The translations under genes were made by a program, and so were the position numbers. Below, in pieces: positions 34,789 through 43,739 of a DNA stretch of 64,000 nt. The DNA is from Bacteroidota bacterium. Lineage in GTDB: Bacteria > Bacteroidota > Ignavibacteria > Ignavibacteriales > Ignavibacteriaceae. The DNA is taken from assembly GCA_021815405.1 (NCBI GenBank), contig JAKAGV010000007.1, forward strand, positions 1-64,000, written 5' to 3'. The notes under the pieces were generated by a model. The model had not been told where the DNA came from, made no database searches, and saw only the letters and a list, made by a program, of their open reading frames with translations. The stretch's first letter is position 1. Every line of letters starts with the position of its first letter.

Positions 34789-35220
34789 ATGACAGGCAAA
34801 TATAAATTCATAGACCACACAGCAGATATTGCGGCGGAAGTCTCTGCAGAAAATTATAATGATTTATTCATAGTTTCTGCTTATGTGTGGAAAGAGTCAG
34901 TTGTGGAAGATTTCTCTTCAGATAAGCTTGAAGAAAATAAAATTGAAATCAGCGACAGGTCGTTGGAAGAGTTGTTGGTTCATTTTCTTTCTGAGCTAAA
35001 TTATCTTTTGCTTGTGAAGGGATGGATTTTTTCTGAAGTAAAAGAAATTTCTGTTGAAGAAAGTGAAAATCAATTTGCAACTAAAATAAAAATTTTAGGT
35101 GAGCCGGTTGATGAAAAAAAACATGAACTCAAAATTGAAATCAAGGCTGTAACTTTTCATCAAATGAATATTAAGTATAGTGACGGGAAATATAAGACAA
35201 GGATTGTGTTTGATATTTAA
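34789..35220 (+). CDS. Archease (RtcB cofactor)
   Basis: This 143-residue archease promotes guanylylation and multiple turnover of the RNA ligase RtcB. Recognised from KYKFIDHTADIAAEV at the N-terminus (conserved His-Thr-Ala-Asp), a central SLEELLVHFLSELNYLLL helix, AVTFHQMNI and the C-terminal RIVFDI. It is 47 bp upstream of rtcB, the usual pairing. Two regulatory-looking repeats (a hairpin and the 21 bp array) lie immediately upstream. Confidence 0.93.
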   Translation: MTGKYKFIDHTADIAAEVSAENYNDLFIVSAYVWKESVVEDFSSDKLEENKIEISDRSLEELLVHFLSELNYLLLVKGWIFSEVKEISVEESENQFATKIKILGEPVDEKKHELKIEIKAVTFHQMNIKYSDGKYKTRIVFDI

Positions 35221-35267
35221 TTTTTAGATAAATAAAATTATCTGTGTAACAAAAGAAATATGAGATT

Positions 35268-36713
35268 ATGGAAATACAATTAAATAAGATACGAGAGAAT
35301 GTTTGGGAAATTCGTGCTCACGGTGGAATGCGTGTGCCGGGCAGAGTTTATATTTCCAAAGAAATGCTTGACCGCTCAATTCAAAATGAAGATGCGTTAA
35401 AGCAGGTTGTAAATGTTGCTCATCTTCCGGGAATACAAAAGTACAGCCTTGCGATGCCGGATATTCACTGGGGCTACGGATTTCCAATCGGCGGTGTTGC
35501 AGCAACAGATTTATCCGAAGGAGTAATTTCTCCCGGCGGAGTTGGATATGATATTAATTGCGGCGTAAGACTTGCAACAACGTCATTAGAATATGATTTG
35601 GTAAAAAATAAAATTGACTGGCTTATTTCAAATCTTTTCAAAAATATTCCAACCGGAGTTGGTGCAAAAGGTGCAATTAAAAAACTTTCCCATTCGGAGA
35701 TGAGAAAAATTTTAAGCAAAGGCTCGGTTTGGGCGCTTGAAAGCGGTTTCGGAAGACCTGAAGATATTGAGTTTACGGAAGAGAGCGGAACGTTGAAAAA
35801 TGCCGATCCGGATGTTGTAAGCGAGCGAGCAATAGAACGAGGAAACGACCAGGCAGGAACTTTAGGTTCCGGAAATCATTTTCTTGAAGTAGATATTGTT
35901 GAAGAAATTTTTCATCCTAAAGCGGCAGAGACTTTCGGATTATTCAAAAATCAGATTGCAGTTTTGATCCATACCGGCTCACGTGGATTGGGTTATCAAA
36001 TATGCGATGATTATCTAAAAGTCCTGCTTAAAGCAAGCGATGATTATGCAATTAATCTTCCTGACAGACAGCTTGCTTGTGCGCCTTTAAATTCCAAAGA
36101 AGGAAAAGATTATATTGCAGCAATGCAGGCAGCAGCAAACTTTGCATGGAACAACAGGCAGGTGATAATGCATCTTGCTAAAAAAAGTTTCATGTCCACC
36201 TTCGGAATGAAGGAATCCGAGCTTGAGTTTAATCTTGTTTACGATGTCTGCCACAATATTGCAAAAATTGAAGAGCACAAAATCGGAGAAGAGAAAAAGC
36301 AAGTTTGTGTGCATCGCAAAGGCGCCACCAGAGCATTTCCTCCCGGCAATGAAATGATTCCGAAGAAATATAAAGAAGTCGGTCAGCCGGTTTTAATACC
36401 CGGCGATATGGGAAGATATTCATACGTTGCAGTAGGAACAGAAAAGGCAATGGAAGAAACATTCGGAAGCTCTTGCCATGGTGCCGGAAGAAATCTCAGC
36501 AGAACCAAAGCAATGAAAGAAGCTAAAGGAAGAGACCTTGTACAGGAATTAAAAGACAAAGGAATAGTAATTCAGGCGAAGGGTTACAAAACGATTGCGG
36601 AAGAAATGTCCGGCGCATACAAAGACGTAGCGGATGTTGTTAACGTAATGCATGAAGAAGGTATTACAAAGAAAGTTGCTAAACTAAGACCGATTGGGGT
36701 AATAAAAGGTTGA
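35268..36713 (+). CDS. rtcB: RNA-splicing ligase RtcB
   Basis: GTP- and Mn-dependent ligase joining RNA 2',3'-cyclic phosphate or 3'-phosphate ends to 5'-OH ends. Motifs are MPDIHWGYGFPIGG, GVGYDINCGVRL (metal Cys), GSGNHFLEV, LIHTGSRGLG and SSCHGAGRNLSRTKA (the guanylated His region). At 481 residues it has family length. In bacteria it repairs broken tRNA or rRNA. Its stop overlaps the TTG start of the next gene, so it is translationally joined to a run of envelope genes. Confidence 0.97.
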   Translation: MEIQLNKIRENVWEIRAHGGMRVPGRVYISKEMLDRSIQNEDALKQVVNVAHLPGIQKYSLAMPDIHWGYGFPIGGVAATDLSEGVISPGGVGYDINCGVRLATTSLEYDLVKNKIDWLISNLFKNIPTGVGAKGAIKKLSHSEMRKILSKGSVWALESGFGRPEDIEFTEESGTLKNADPDVVSERAIERGNDQAGTLGSGNHFLEVDIVEEIFHPKAAETFGLFKNQIAVLIHTGSRGLGYQICDDYLKVLLKASDDYAINLPDRQLACAPLNSKEGKDYIAAMQAAANFAWNNRQVIMHLAKKSFMSTFGMKESELEFNLVYDVCHNIAKIEEHKIGEEKKQVCVHRKGATRAFPPGNEMIPKKYKEVGQPVLIPGDMGRYSYVAVGTEKAMEETFGSSCHGAGRNLSRTKAMKEAKGRDLVQELKDKGIVIQAKGYKTIAEEMSGAYKDVADVVNVMHEEGITKKVAKLRPIGVIKG

Positions 36714-37345
36714 AATACAGTTATAATCCACCCGCAGTTGTAAAGTCAATTTTTAAAGCATATAAATGGAATACAATCAACGGGAAAATTTTATTAACAT
36801 TTGATGACGGACCTCTGCTTGGAAATACAAGACCGATTCTAAACGCATTAGAGAGGCATGAAATTAAAGCAATGTTTTTTTGTGTCGGCAATAATATCAA
36901 GAAAGAACCGGAGCTTGTAAAAGAGATATTAAATGGCGGGCATGAAATAGGCAACCACACGTATAACCACAAAATAATAACCAAACTAACTGCGGCAGAA
37001 ATAGATGCAGAGATTGATCCGGTGAACAGGCTGATGGAAGATAAATTTAATTACAAGATAAAATATTTCAGACCCCCGCACGGAAAATTCGGGATTTCAA
37101 CAAAGAGAATATTAGCTGGTAAGAATTTAACAAACGTAATGTGGTCGCTTCTTACAAGAGATTATAATAATGATTTCAAAGTTGTTAAATTTGCTGTGAC
37201 AAAATATCTTGAACGTGACTCTATAATTGTTCTTCACGATAGTTTGAAATCAAAAGATATAATATTGGATTCGATAAATTTTATTGTTGATTATGCTAAT
37301 GATGCCGGCTTCGAATTCGGAGAACCTCTCGAATGCTTGAAATAA
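36710..37345 (+). CDS. Polysaccharide deacetylase (NodB homology)
   Basis: This 211-residue carbohydrate esterase family 4 protein probably N-deacetylates a GlcNAc-containing surface polymer or peptidoglycan. NodB motifs are LTFDDGPLLGNT (catalytic and metal Asp), HEIGNHTYNH (metal His), RPPHGKFG and IVLHDSL. There is no signal peptide, so it may be cytoplasmic or act near the membrane on lipid-linked sugars. It starts at TTG 36710, overlapping the rtcB stop by four bases, and overlaps the GT2 gene by 13 bases. Confidence 0.92.
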   Translation: MKYSYNPPAVVKSIFKAYKWNTINGKILLTFDDGPLLGNTRPILNALERHEIKAMFFCVGNNIKKEPELVKEILNGGHEIGNHTYNHKIITKLTAAEIDAEIDPVNRLMEDKFNYKIKYFRPPHGKFGISTKRILAGKNLTNVMWSLLTRDYNNDFKVVKFAVTKYLERDSIIVLHDSLKSKDIILDSINFIVDYANDAGFEFGEPLECLK

Positions 37346-38424
37346 TTTTTCTTATTGTACTAAGCGGATACTTTATTCAATCTGTAATATTTATAATCGG
37401 CACATCAAAAAAGTTTCCGAAGATAAATGAATCCGAACTGCCGACTGCCACTGTTATTGTAGCAGCAAGAAATGAGGAGAAAAATATACTGCGGTGTATG
37501 GAATCTTTAGATAATTTAATTTATCCTGAAGACAGACTCGAAATTATTTTAGTTGATGACAAATCTACAGATGCAACCGGGAAAATTATTGATAAATTCA
37601 TTTGCGACAAACCAAAGTTCAAGAAGATTATTACTAAAAAAGAAATAGGCATGCTGAAAGGGAAGACCAACGCACTTGCAAATGCGATTGAATTGGCAAA
37701 AGGCGAAATTATTTTAACAACAGATGCAGATTGTGAAGTAAATCCGCTTTGGGTTAAAACCACGGTTTCATATTATAAGGAAGATGTTGGAGCGGTAAAT
37801 GGTTTTACAACCCAAGTTGCAAAAGATGGTTTTGGCGGAATGCAGTCGCTTGATTTTATTTATCTTCTAACCGTCGCAGCCGGAACAATTAATTTAAATA
37901 AACCGATTAGCTGCATCGGCAACAACATGTCTTATAGAAAAAAAGCATACCAAGAAGTAGGCGGTTATGAAAATCTTCCATTTAGTGTTACGGAAGATTT
38001 TAATCTGCTGTGGTCTATTTATTGTCTCGGCAAATACAAAATAATTTTACCGATTGATAAAGATGCATTGATAACCTCAATACCGTGCGACAATATTAAA
38101 AGCTTGTATCGTCAGAAAAAGCGTTGGGCAGTAGGCGGAATTGAAGTACCTTTTCGTGGTTATATGGTAATGGCATGGGGATTTTTAACTAACCTTTGTG
38201 TGCTTCTTACTCCTTTATTTTTCTCACCGGTATGGTTATATTTGGCGGTCTTTAAATTAACTATTGATTTTTTTGTCCTCTACTTTGTACACAAGCAGCT
38301 TGGGCTTACTAAAAATCTAAAATACTTTTTACACTTTCAAATTTATTATTTGCTTTACGTGATAGCTTTGCCGTTTATTATAGGGATTAACAGAAAAGTA
38401 GTCTGGAAGGGAAGAGAATATTAA
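37333..38424 (+). CDS. Family 2 glycosyltransferase, membrane-anchored
   Basis: This 363-residue processive-type GT2 has one N-terminal helix. The GT-A domain (TATVIVAARNEEKNILRCME, the DxD-like TTDADCEVNP, VTEDFNLLWS, RQKKRWAVGG with the QxxRW-like motif) is followed by several C-terminal helices. This architecture matches chitin, hyaluronan or hopanoid/lipid glycosyltransferases. The adjacent deacetylase and radical SAM genes suggest a modified amino-sugar polymer or glycolipid. Confidence 0.9.
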   Translation: MLEIIFLIVLSGYFIQSVIFIIGTSKKFPKINESELPTATVIVAARNEEKNILRCMESLDNLIYPEDRLEIILVDDKSTDATGKIIDKFICDKPKFKKIITKKEIGMLKGKTNALANAIELAKGEIILTTDADCEVNPLWVKTTVSYYKEDVGAVNGFTTQVAKDGFGGMQSLDFIYLLTVAAGTINLNKPISCIGNNMSYRKKAYQEVGGYENLPFSVTEDFNLLWSIYCLGKYKIILPIDKDALITSIPCDNIKSLYRQKKRWAVGGIEVPFRGYMVMAWGFLTNLCVLLTPLFFSPVWLYLAVFKLTIDFFVLYFVHKQLGLTKNLKYFLHFQIYYLLYVIALPFIIGINRKVVWKGREY

Positions 38425-39419
38425 TGCTTCTCTTGTGCAACTATTACGTTACATACCGGTGCAATGCCTTCTGTGAGTTTTGCCATTTTGGTGTACATGA
38501 AAATTTTACAAACACGCCTTATGCAAAGCTTGAAGATTTTAAATCAAATGTTTCCCAACTTTCCGAGCTTGGAGTAAAATTTATTGATTTAACCGGCGGC
38601 GAACCGCTGCTTCATCAAGAGATTCATCTTATGGCGGAGTATGCACAAGAGCTTGGAATGCAGACAAGTATTACTACCAATTCGCTTCTTTATCCAAAGT
38701 TTGCCAAGAAGCTGGCGGGCAAGATCAATCTTCTTCATTTCTCACTCGATTCTCCTGATGAAGAAGAGCATAATAAAATAAGAAAAGTAAATTGCTACAA
38801 TCATGTTTTTAAAAGTATAGAAATTGCTAAATCTCTCGGCGAGTTTCCGGATATTTTATTTACAGTAACGAATGAGACATACAAAAAACTTCCGCGAATG
38901 CATGAGATTGCAACCAAACATGATTTGGTTCTCATAGTTAATCCGGTATTCTCATATTTCGGCAATCCCGGTTTAAGCGATGAAGCAATTGATTTTATTG
39001 ATGAATATGCCGATGGCAAATTAAATATTTATATGAACGATGCGTACTTAAAGCTGCGCCGCAACGGCGGCAATAATATTGAGAAGCCGCTTTGCAAAGC
39101 TGTTTCGCGTGTTATCGTAATTTCTCCGTACAATGAAATTATTTTACCGTGCTATCATTTCGGAAACGAGAGAGTACCGATTGACAGACCGATAAAAGAA
39201 ATCCGCGAGAGCGAAAAATTAAAATACTTTAAAAAGATGGAAGGCAGATTTGATTTCTGTCAGGGATGCACCGTTAACTGTTATTTTGAACCGTCATTTG
39301 CATTCCCAACTAATTCTTATGCGATTGCAAGCCTTCCGTCAAAATTTAAATACGGTTATAACAAACTGGTAAAACAGAAAATCAAGAAAAAAATATTGAC
39401 TAAATCGGAATTGAGATAA
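38424..39419 (+). CDS. Radical SAM protein with SPASM-like C-terminal cysteines
   Basis: This 331-residue radical SAM enzyme has the 4Fe-4S motif CNAFCEFC near residue 13-20 and the SAM-binding LTGGEPLLH. C-terminal Cys-rich elements (PLCKAV, LPCYHFG, CQGCTVNC) would ligate an auxiliary cluster. The overall form resembles the HpnH and peptide-modifying branches; no precursor peptide gene is seen beside it. Linked by one-base overlap to the GT2 gene and abutting the DUF1207 gene, it is probably part of one envelope lipid or glycolipid pathway. Confidence 0.88.
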   Translation: MLLLCNYYVTYRCNAFCEFCHFGVHENFTNTPYAKLEDFKSNVSQLSELGVKFIDLTGGEPLLHQEIHLMAEYAQELGMQTSITTNSLLYPKFAKKLAGKINLLHFSLDSPDEEEHNKIRKVNCYNHVFKSIEIAKSLGEFPDILFTVTNETYKKLPRMHEIATKHDLVLIVNPVFSYFGNPGLSDEAIDFIDEYADGKLNIYMNDAYLKLRRNGGNNIEKPLCKAVSRVIVISPYNEIILPCYHFGNERVPIDRPIKEIRESEKLKYFKKMEGRFDFCQGCTVNCYFEPSFAFPTNSYAIASLPSKFKYGYNKLVKQKIKKKILTKSELR

Positions 39420-40250
39420 ATGAGGAAATTTTTAGCTGGTCTTTTTATGCTGATATTAATTTCAGCTACCGGAATTTCACAAACAAAAACAGAGTGGTTT
39501 CCATCCGGATTAAACATAAAACCTTTTACAGCAAATATTCTTGAAGCTAGAGATGGTGTTTCATATTTAACTAATGCCGATAAGCTGCGGCTTGATATCG
39601 GGACATCGACCGATATTTATAGAATTAGTAATGATAACAGTGTACTTTCATTCGGCGCTGACCTTTTTACTTTTACAAGATTAAGAAGCGAAAACAATTT
39701 CCGCTTCCCGGTTGAAACAATAGATTACTTTTTCGGATTGAACAGCGGATATAAAATAATCGACGGAGATAATGAATACGGCTTTCGTTTTCGTTTCAGC
39801 CATATAAGCGCGCATCTGGTTGACGGCAGGTTTGACAAAAGCATTGGAGATTGGATGAACAATTATCCGCCGTTTGTTTACAGCCGGGAATTTTTTGAAC
39901 TGCTTCCGTTCTATCAGATTAATACTTTTCGTGTTTATGCAGGAATGACATATTTAATTCACGTTATCCCGGATGGAATCGGAAAAGAAATTTACCAGGC
40001 TGGTTTTGATTACTATTTCACTTTCTTCCCTGTAAAATCTATTGTACCTTTTGCCGCCGATGATTTTAAATTGTCGCAAATTGGCAGTTATTTTGGAAAC
40101 AATATTTTTATGGCGGGGATAAAATTCGGTACATATAACCGGAAAGGTTTTAAAATTTATTATTCTTATACATCCGGGAAAAGCATTCACGGTGAGCTTT
40201 ACAATTTATTTGAAAGTTATTCGTCAATCGGATTTAATTTTGATTTATAA
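39420..40250 (+). CDS. DUF1207-like outer-membrane protein
   Basis: This 276-residue exported protein has a signal peptide ending near ISQ (residue 20). The opening EWFPSGLNIKPFTANILEAR is characteristic of the DUF1207 family. The remainder is beta-rich with alternating aromatic strands (YGFRFRFSHISAHLVDG, KGFKIYYSYTSGKSIHG), ending in FNFDL, an outer-membrane-type terminal strand. The family function is unknown. It is tightly packed between a radical SAM gene and a site-2 protease gene. Confidence 0.8.
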   Translation: MRKFLAGLFMLILISATGISQTKTEWFPSGLNIKPFTANILEARDGVSYLTNADKLRLDIGTSTDIYRISNDNSVLSFGADLFTFTRLRSENNFRFPVETIDYFFGLNSGYKIIDGDNEYGFRFRFSHISAHLVDGRFDKSIGDWMNNYPPFVYSREFFELLPFYQINTFRVYAGMTYLIHVIPDGIGKEIYQAGFDYYFTFFPVKSIVPFAADDFKLSQIGSYFGNNIFMAGIKFGTYNRKGFKIYYSYTSGKSIHGELYNLFESYSSIGFNFDL

Positions 40251-41272
40251 TGCCTGAATATTACAGCGACATATCACAACGAGATTGGTTCGAACATCAG
40301 CAGAACGCAGTACCGAAGAAAAAAGATAAAAAAAATTATCTTCTTCATGCAGGCTTGTTTGTTTTTACTTTTATTACAACTACAATTGCCGGTGCACAAT
40401 GGATAAGCGGACAGCCGGGTCCATATCAATTATCTTTTTTGATGAAGGGGTTGCCGTATTCTGTTTCGATAATGTTTATAATTTCTTGTCATGAGTTCGG
40501 TCATTACTTTGCCGCAGTTTACCACAAAGTCAAAGCAACCTTGCCGTACTACATTCCGTTCCCGCCGATCTGGATTTTTATAAACTTTGGAACGATGGGC
40601 GCGGTAATCAGAACTAAGTCGCCGATTTATACCAAGAAGGCGATGTTCGATATAGGAGTTGCCGGACCGATTGCCGGATTTATTGCGTGCATTATTGTTT
40701 TAGTATACGGCTTCACTCATATGCCTGGGTTAAATTATCTGCTTGCAATTCATCCGGATTATTTTTCTCCGAGCTACGGCAAGAATGCTCTTGATCTTAC
40801 ATTCGGCAATACAATATTATTTTCTTTCTTAAAGATGATTTTCATTCACAACGGTCAATTCTTTCCGCCGATGTCGGAGGTATATCATTATCCATACTTA
40901 TGTGTTGGCTGGTTTGGTTTATTTGTAACAGCTATGAACATGATTCCGATCGGTCAGTTGGACGGCGGACATGTCTCATATACAATGTTCGGTGAAGAAA
41001 ATCATTTTAAGATTGCAGTAGTTTCTTTTGCGATTTTAATGGTTCTCGGATTGCTTGGATTAGTTGAAGGATTGCTTAATCTCAGTACTAATTTTGGATG
41101 GTCTGGCTGGCTTTTTTGGGCGCTGCTTTTATATTTCATAATTAAGTTGAAGCACCCCCCGGTACCGGATGACAGCGAACTGGATTCGAGAAGAAAACTT
41201 ATCGGATGGCTGAGCTTCGTTATTTTTATAATTTCGTTTTCGCCGACACCGTTTATGATTTCAATGGGATAA
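40250..41272 (+). CDS. Site-2 protease family (M50) membrane metalloprotease
   Basis: This 340-residue intramembrane zinc protease has HEFGH in the third helix region (ISCHEFGHYFAA) and the second ligand motif NMIPIGQLDGGH. About six to seven helices are predicted. There is no PDZ domain and no CBS domain, so it is the minimal form, unlike RseP. Substrates may be anti-sigma factors or signal peptides; none is seen nearby. It is the last gene of the compact run starting at archease, with a one-base overlap to DUF1207. Confidence 0.9.
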   Translation: MPEYYSDISQRDWFEHQQNAVPKKKDKKNYLLHAGLFVFTFITTTIAGAQWISGQPGPYQLSFLMKGLPYSVSIMFIISCHEFGHYFAAVYHKVKATLPYYIPFPPIWIFINFGTMGAVIRTKSPIYTKKAMFDIGVAGPIAGFIACIIVLVYGFTHMPGLNYLLAIHPDYFSPSYGKNALDLTFGNTILFSFLKMIFIHNGQFFPPMSEVYHYPYLCVGWFGLFVTAMNMIPIGQLDGGHVSYTMFGEENHFKIAVVSFAILMVLGLLGLVEGLLNLSTNFGWSGWLFWALLLYFIIKLKHPPVPDDSELDSRRKLIGWLSFVIFIISFSPTPFMISMG

Positions 41273-41334
41273 AAATCTTTAGTACACTTTTTTTTACCTT
41301 GAGCTAAGTGGTTTATAATTAAATATTTGGACAG

Positions 41335-42132
41335 ATGAAAAAATATATATATATACTTTTACCTTTCATCTTTTGGGGATGCCAAAAGGATTTTAACAGC
41401 GTGGTTGATTCCTCGCCGTCAAACTATCAAGTAAACAAAATTTTAGGTGCGGATTCCGTAATGTATTATCCGTCCGATTCCTTAATAACAATCAGCATCG
41501 GCTTTACATCTTCAACGGGCATTAGAACTGTATCTGCCAATGTAATTGATCCCAGTCAAAATCAAATTAACTTAGATCCGATTATCTTATTCGACAACGG
41601 AAACTTATCGGACAACGGAGATACTACAAAAGGTGATAATATTTATTCCAACAAATACCCGTTAAGTCGTTATTACGCAAACGGCAATTATCAAATTCAG
41701 TATTTTGTAACTGATTATTCTAATCAATCCAACCTTGCTGCAATTCGTTCGTTTAATTTTAACAACGGTCAGGCAAACGTTGCACCAGTTATTTCAAATC
41801 TCGTTTGCCCGGATACTGAAACTATTCAGCCTGTTACAATAAATATTTTTGTCTCTGTTTATGTTCATGATGATAACGGATTAAAAGATATAAAGTCGGT
41901 ATATTTCAATTCATACATACCGCCGGACGGACACCCATCTTCGCAAAATCCGATTATGATGTACGATGATGGAACTCATGGAGATGTAACGGCAGGCGAC
42001 GGAATATATTCTACTTATGTTGTTCTTCCATCAACCGGTGTACCGAAAGGAACTTTCCGATGGGAGTTTCAGGCAGAAGATAGAGGCGGGCTTCTAAGCA
42101 ATAAAATTATTCATTATCTGGTTATTAAATGA
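41335..42132 (+). CDS. Predicted lipoprotein with tandem Ig-like domains
   Basis: This 265-residue lipoprotein has a signal and lipobox around FWGC (Cys about residue 16). Two repeats share the pattern D-N-G-x-x-S-D-x-G-D-x-x-x-G-D-N-I-Y (for example FDNGNLSDNGDTTKGDNIYS, then MYDDGTHGDVTAGDGIYS). This acidic calcium-binding-looking pattern is common in secreted proteins of the choice-of-anchor X type. It overlaps the next T9SS gene by 4 bases. It may be an outer-surface partner of that protein; no enzyme motif. Confidence 0.75.
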   Translation: MKKYIYILLPFIFWGCQKDFNSVVDSSPSNYQVNKILGADSVMYYPSDSLITISIGFTSSTGIRTVSANVIDPSQNQINLDPIILFDNGNLSDNGDTTKGDNIYSNKYPLSRYYANGNYQIQYFVTDYSNQSNLAAIRSFNFNNGQANVAPVISNLVCPDTETIQPVTINIFVSVYVHDDNGLKDIKSVYFNSYIPPDGHPSSQNPIMMYDDGTHGDVTAGDGIYSTYVVLPSTGVPKGTFRWEFQAEDRGGLLSNKIIHYLVIK

Positions 42133-43712
42133 AAAAGAATTTATTAGTTACTCTTTCGATTATACTTTTTACAACTGAAATTCTTTTTCCTCAAATCAAG
42201 CCGGAATCTTTTTTCATCGGCAAAAAAAGCACGATGGATAAAACTGCTTTAAGCAGCACTCCGTCAAGCAACAGCATTACGGACATAATTGTTGTCGGCG
42301 ATACCGTGTGGCTTGGAATGGGAACCGGCGTAAGTCTTTCAACTGACCGCGGCGCAACATGGACGAACTTTGCCGGTACTCCTGCATTCGGAACTGAAAG
42401 TATTTCTGCAATCGGATATTATAAAGGAACTTTTTGGGCTGCGACCGCCCATGATGAAAATACTTCACAAGGAACTGTTCAAACCGGAAGCGGATTGAGA
42501 TACACAACTGATGCAGGTAAAACCTGGACGACAATCCCACAGCCGGTTGATCAAGAATCTGATTCGGTAATAACATATGGAATCAATAAACTCAGTGCTT
42601 TGCCTGTTACTGTTCCGGAACAAAATGTAATTTTTGATATGACCTTTACTCCGGGAACAATTTGGATTGCGTCGTTCGCTGCCGGTGTAAGGAGAAGTAC
42701 CGACATGGGAAAAACATGGCAGCGTGTTATTCTTCCGCCGGATAATCTTAATTCCATCAGCCCGAACGACACACTTAATTTTTATTATTCTCCCGTTGCC
42801 GGAAAAATGAGCGCTGTGAACAATTATAATCTGGAAGGCTTTTCAATTCTTGCTATAAATGATTCTACAATTTATGCAGGTACAGCAGGCGGAATAAACT
42901 TGACGACCGATGCGAACAGCCAATATCCTTCATGGACAAAATTTAATCATACAAATGAAAACAATCCTATCAGCGGAAACTGGGTTACTGCTCTTGGTTA
43001 CAATAATACAGATCATACAATTTGGGCAGGTTCATGGAAGGCAAACGGAGAAACTGAATTTTACGCGGTAAGCTATTCATCAGACGGCGGAGCGAACTGG
43101 CAAACTACACTTGCTCAGCAGAAAGTTTACAACTTCGGAATAAAAGATAACCAGGTTATCGCTGCTTCTGACGCAGGTGCCTTCAGAACGAGCGATAATG
43201 GCAAGGACTGGATTTTGCCTAATACCATCACAGATGCAAATACCAAAATTTCTATTCTTACACAATCATTTTATGCTGCCGCTTTTCAAGGCGGCAGCAT
43301 TTGGCTTGGCTCCGGCGATGGTCTTGCCCGTCTTGTTGAAACCGGCGGAATGTGGCAAGGAACCTGGAAAGTATATTTTGCATCGCAGCCATTAGCTTCT
43401 TCAAGCGATGCTTACGCTTATCCTAATCCTTTTAATCCGCGTACGGATGTTTTGAAAATAAAATATTCCACAAACGGTACTGAACCGGTTACAATAAGAA
43501 TTCTAAATTTCAGCATGCAGGTTGTTAAAACAATTATTCAAGATGCTAACCGAGGAAACCCAATCCACGTTGTCGATTCGCCTTCCGGTACAATAGATTA
43601 TTGGGACGGAACCGACCAGGCAGGAAACATTGTTCCCAACGGAGTATATTTCTATCGAATAGACGTCGGTTCGCAAAAACCGGTGTATGGAAAAATTTTG
43701 GTGCTACAATAA
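42129..43712 (+). CDS. T9SS-secreted beta-propeller protein with FlgD-like C-terminal domain
   Basis: This 527-residue exported protein has a signal peptide (ending near LFPQ). Asp-box-like propeller blades follow (GTGVSLSTDRGATWTNF, GLRYTTDAGKTWTTI, GVRRSTDMGKTWQRV, SYSSDGGANWQTT). The C-terminus is a FlgD Ig-like/T9SS sorting domain (YPNPFNPRTDVLKIKY to KILVLQ). It has no recognisable active site. Overlap with the lipoprotein gene and the two PorV-like barrel genes downstream suggest a secretion module. Confidence 0.85.
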   Translation: MKKNLLVTLSIILFTTEILFPQIKPESFFIGKKSTMDKTALSSTPSSNSITDIIVVGDTVWLGMGTGVSLSTDRGATWTNFAGTPAFGTESISAIGYYKGTFWAATAHDENTSQGTVQTGSGLRYTTDAGKTWTTIPQPVDQESDSVITYGINKLSALPVTVPEQNVIFDMTFTPGTIWIASFAAGVRRSTDMGKTWQRVILPPDNLNSISPNDTLNFYYSPVAGKMSAVNNYNLEGFSILAINDSTIYAGTAGGINLTTDANSQYPSWTKFNHTNENNPISGNWVTALGYNNTDHTIWAGSWKANGETEFYAVSYSSDGGANWQTTLAQQKVYNFGIKDNQVIAASDAGAFRTSDNGKDWILPNTITDANTKISILTQSFYAAAFQGGSIWLGSGDGLARLVETGGMWQGTWKVYFASQPLASSSDAYAYPNPFNPRTDVLKIKYSTNGTEPVTIRILNFSMQVVKTIIQDANRGNPIHVVDSPSGTIDYWDGTDQAGNIVPNGVYFYRIDVGSQKPVYGKILVLQ

Positions 43713-43739
43713 TTCATCGGGAATAAAAAGGAAAAATAG

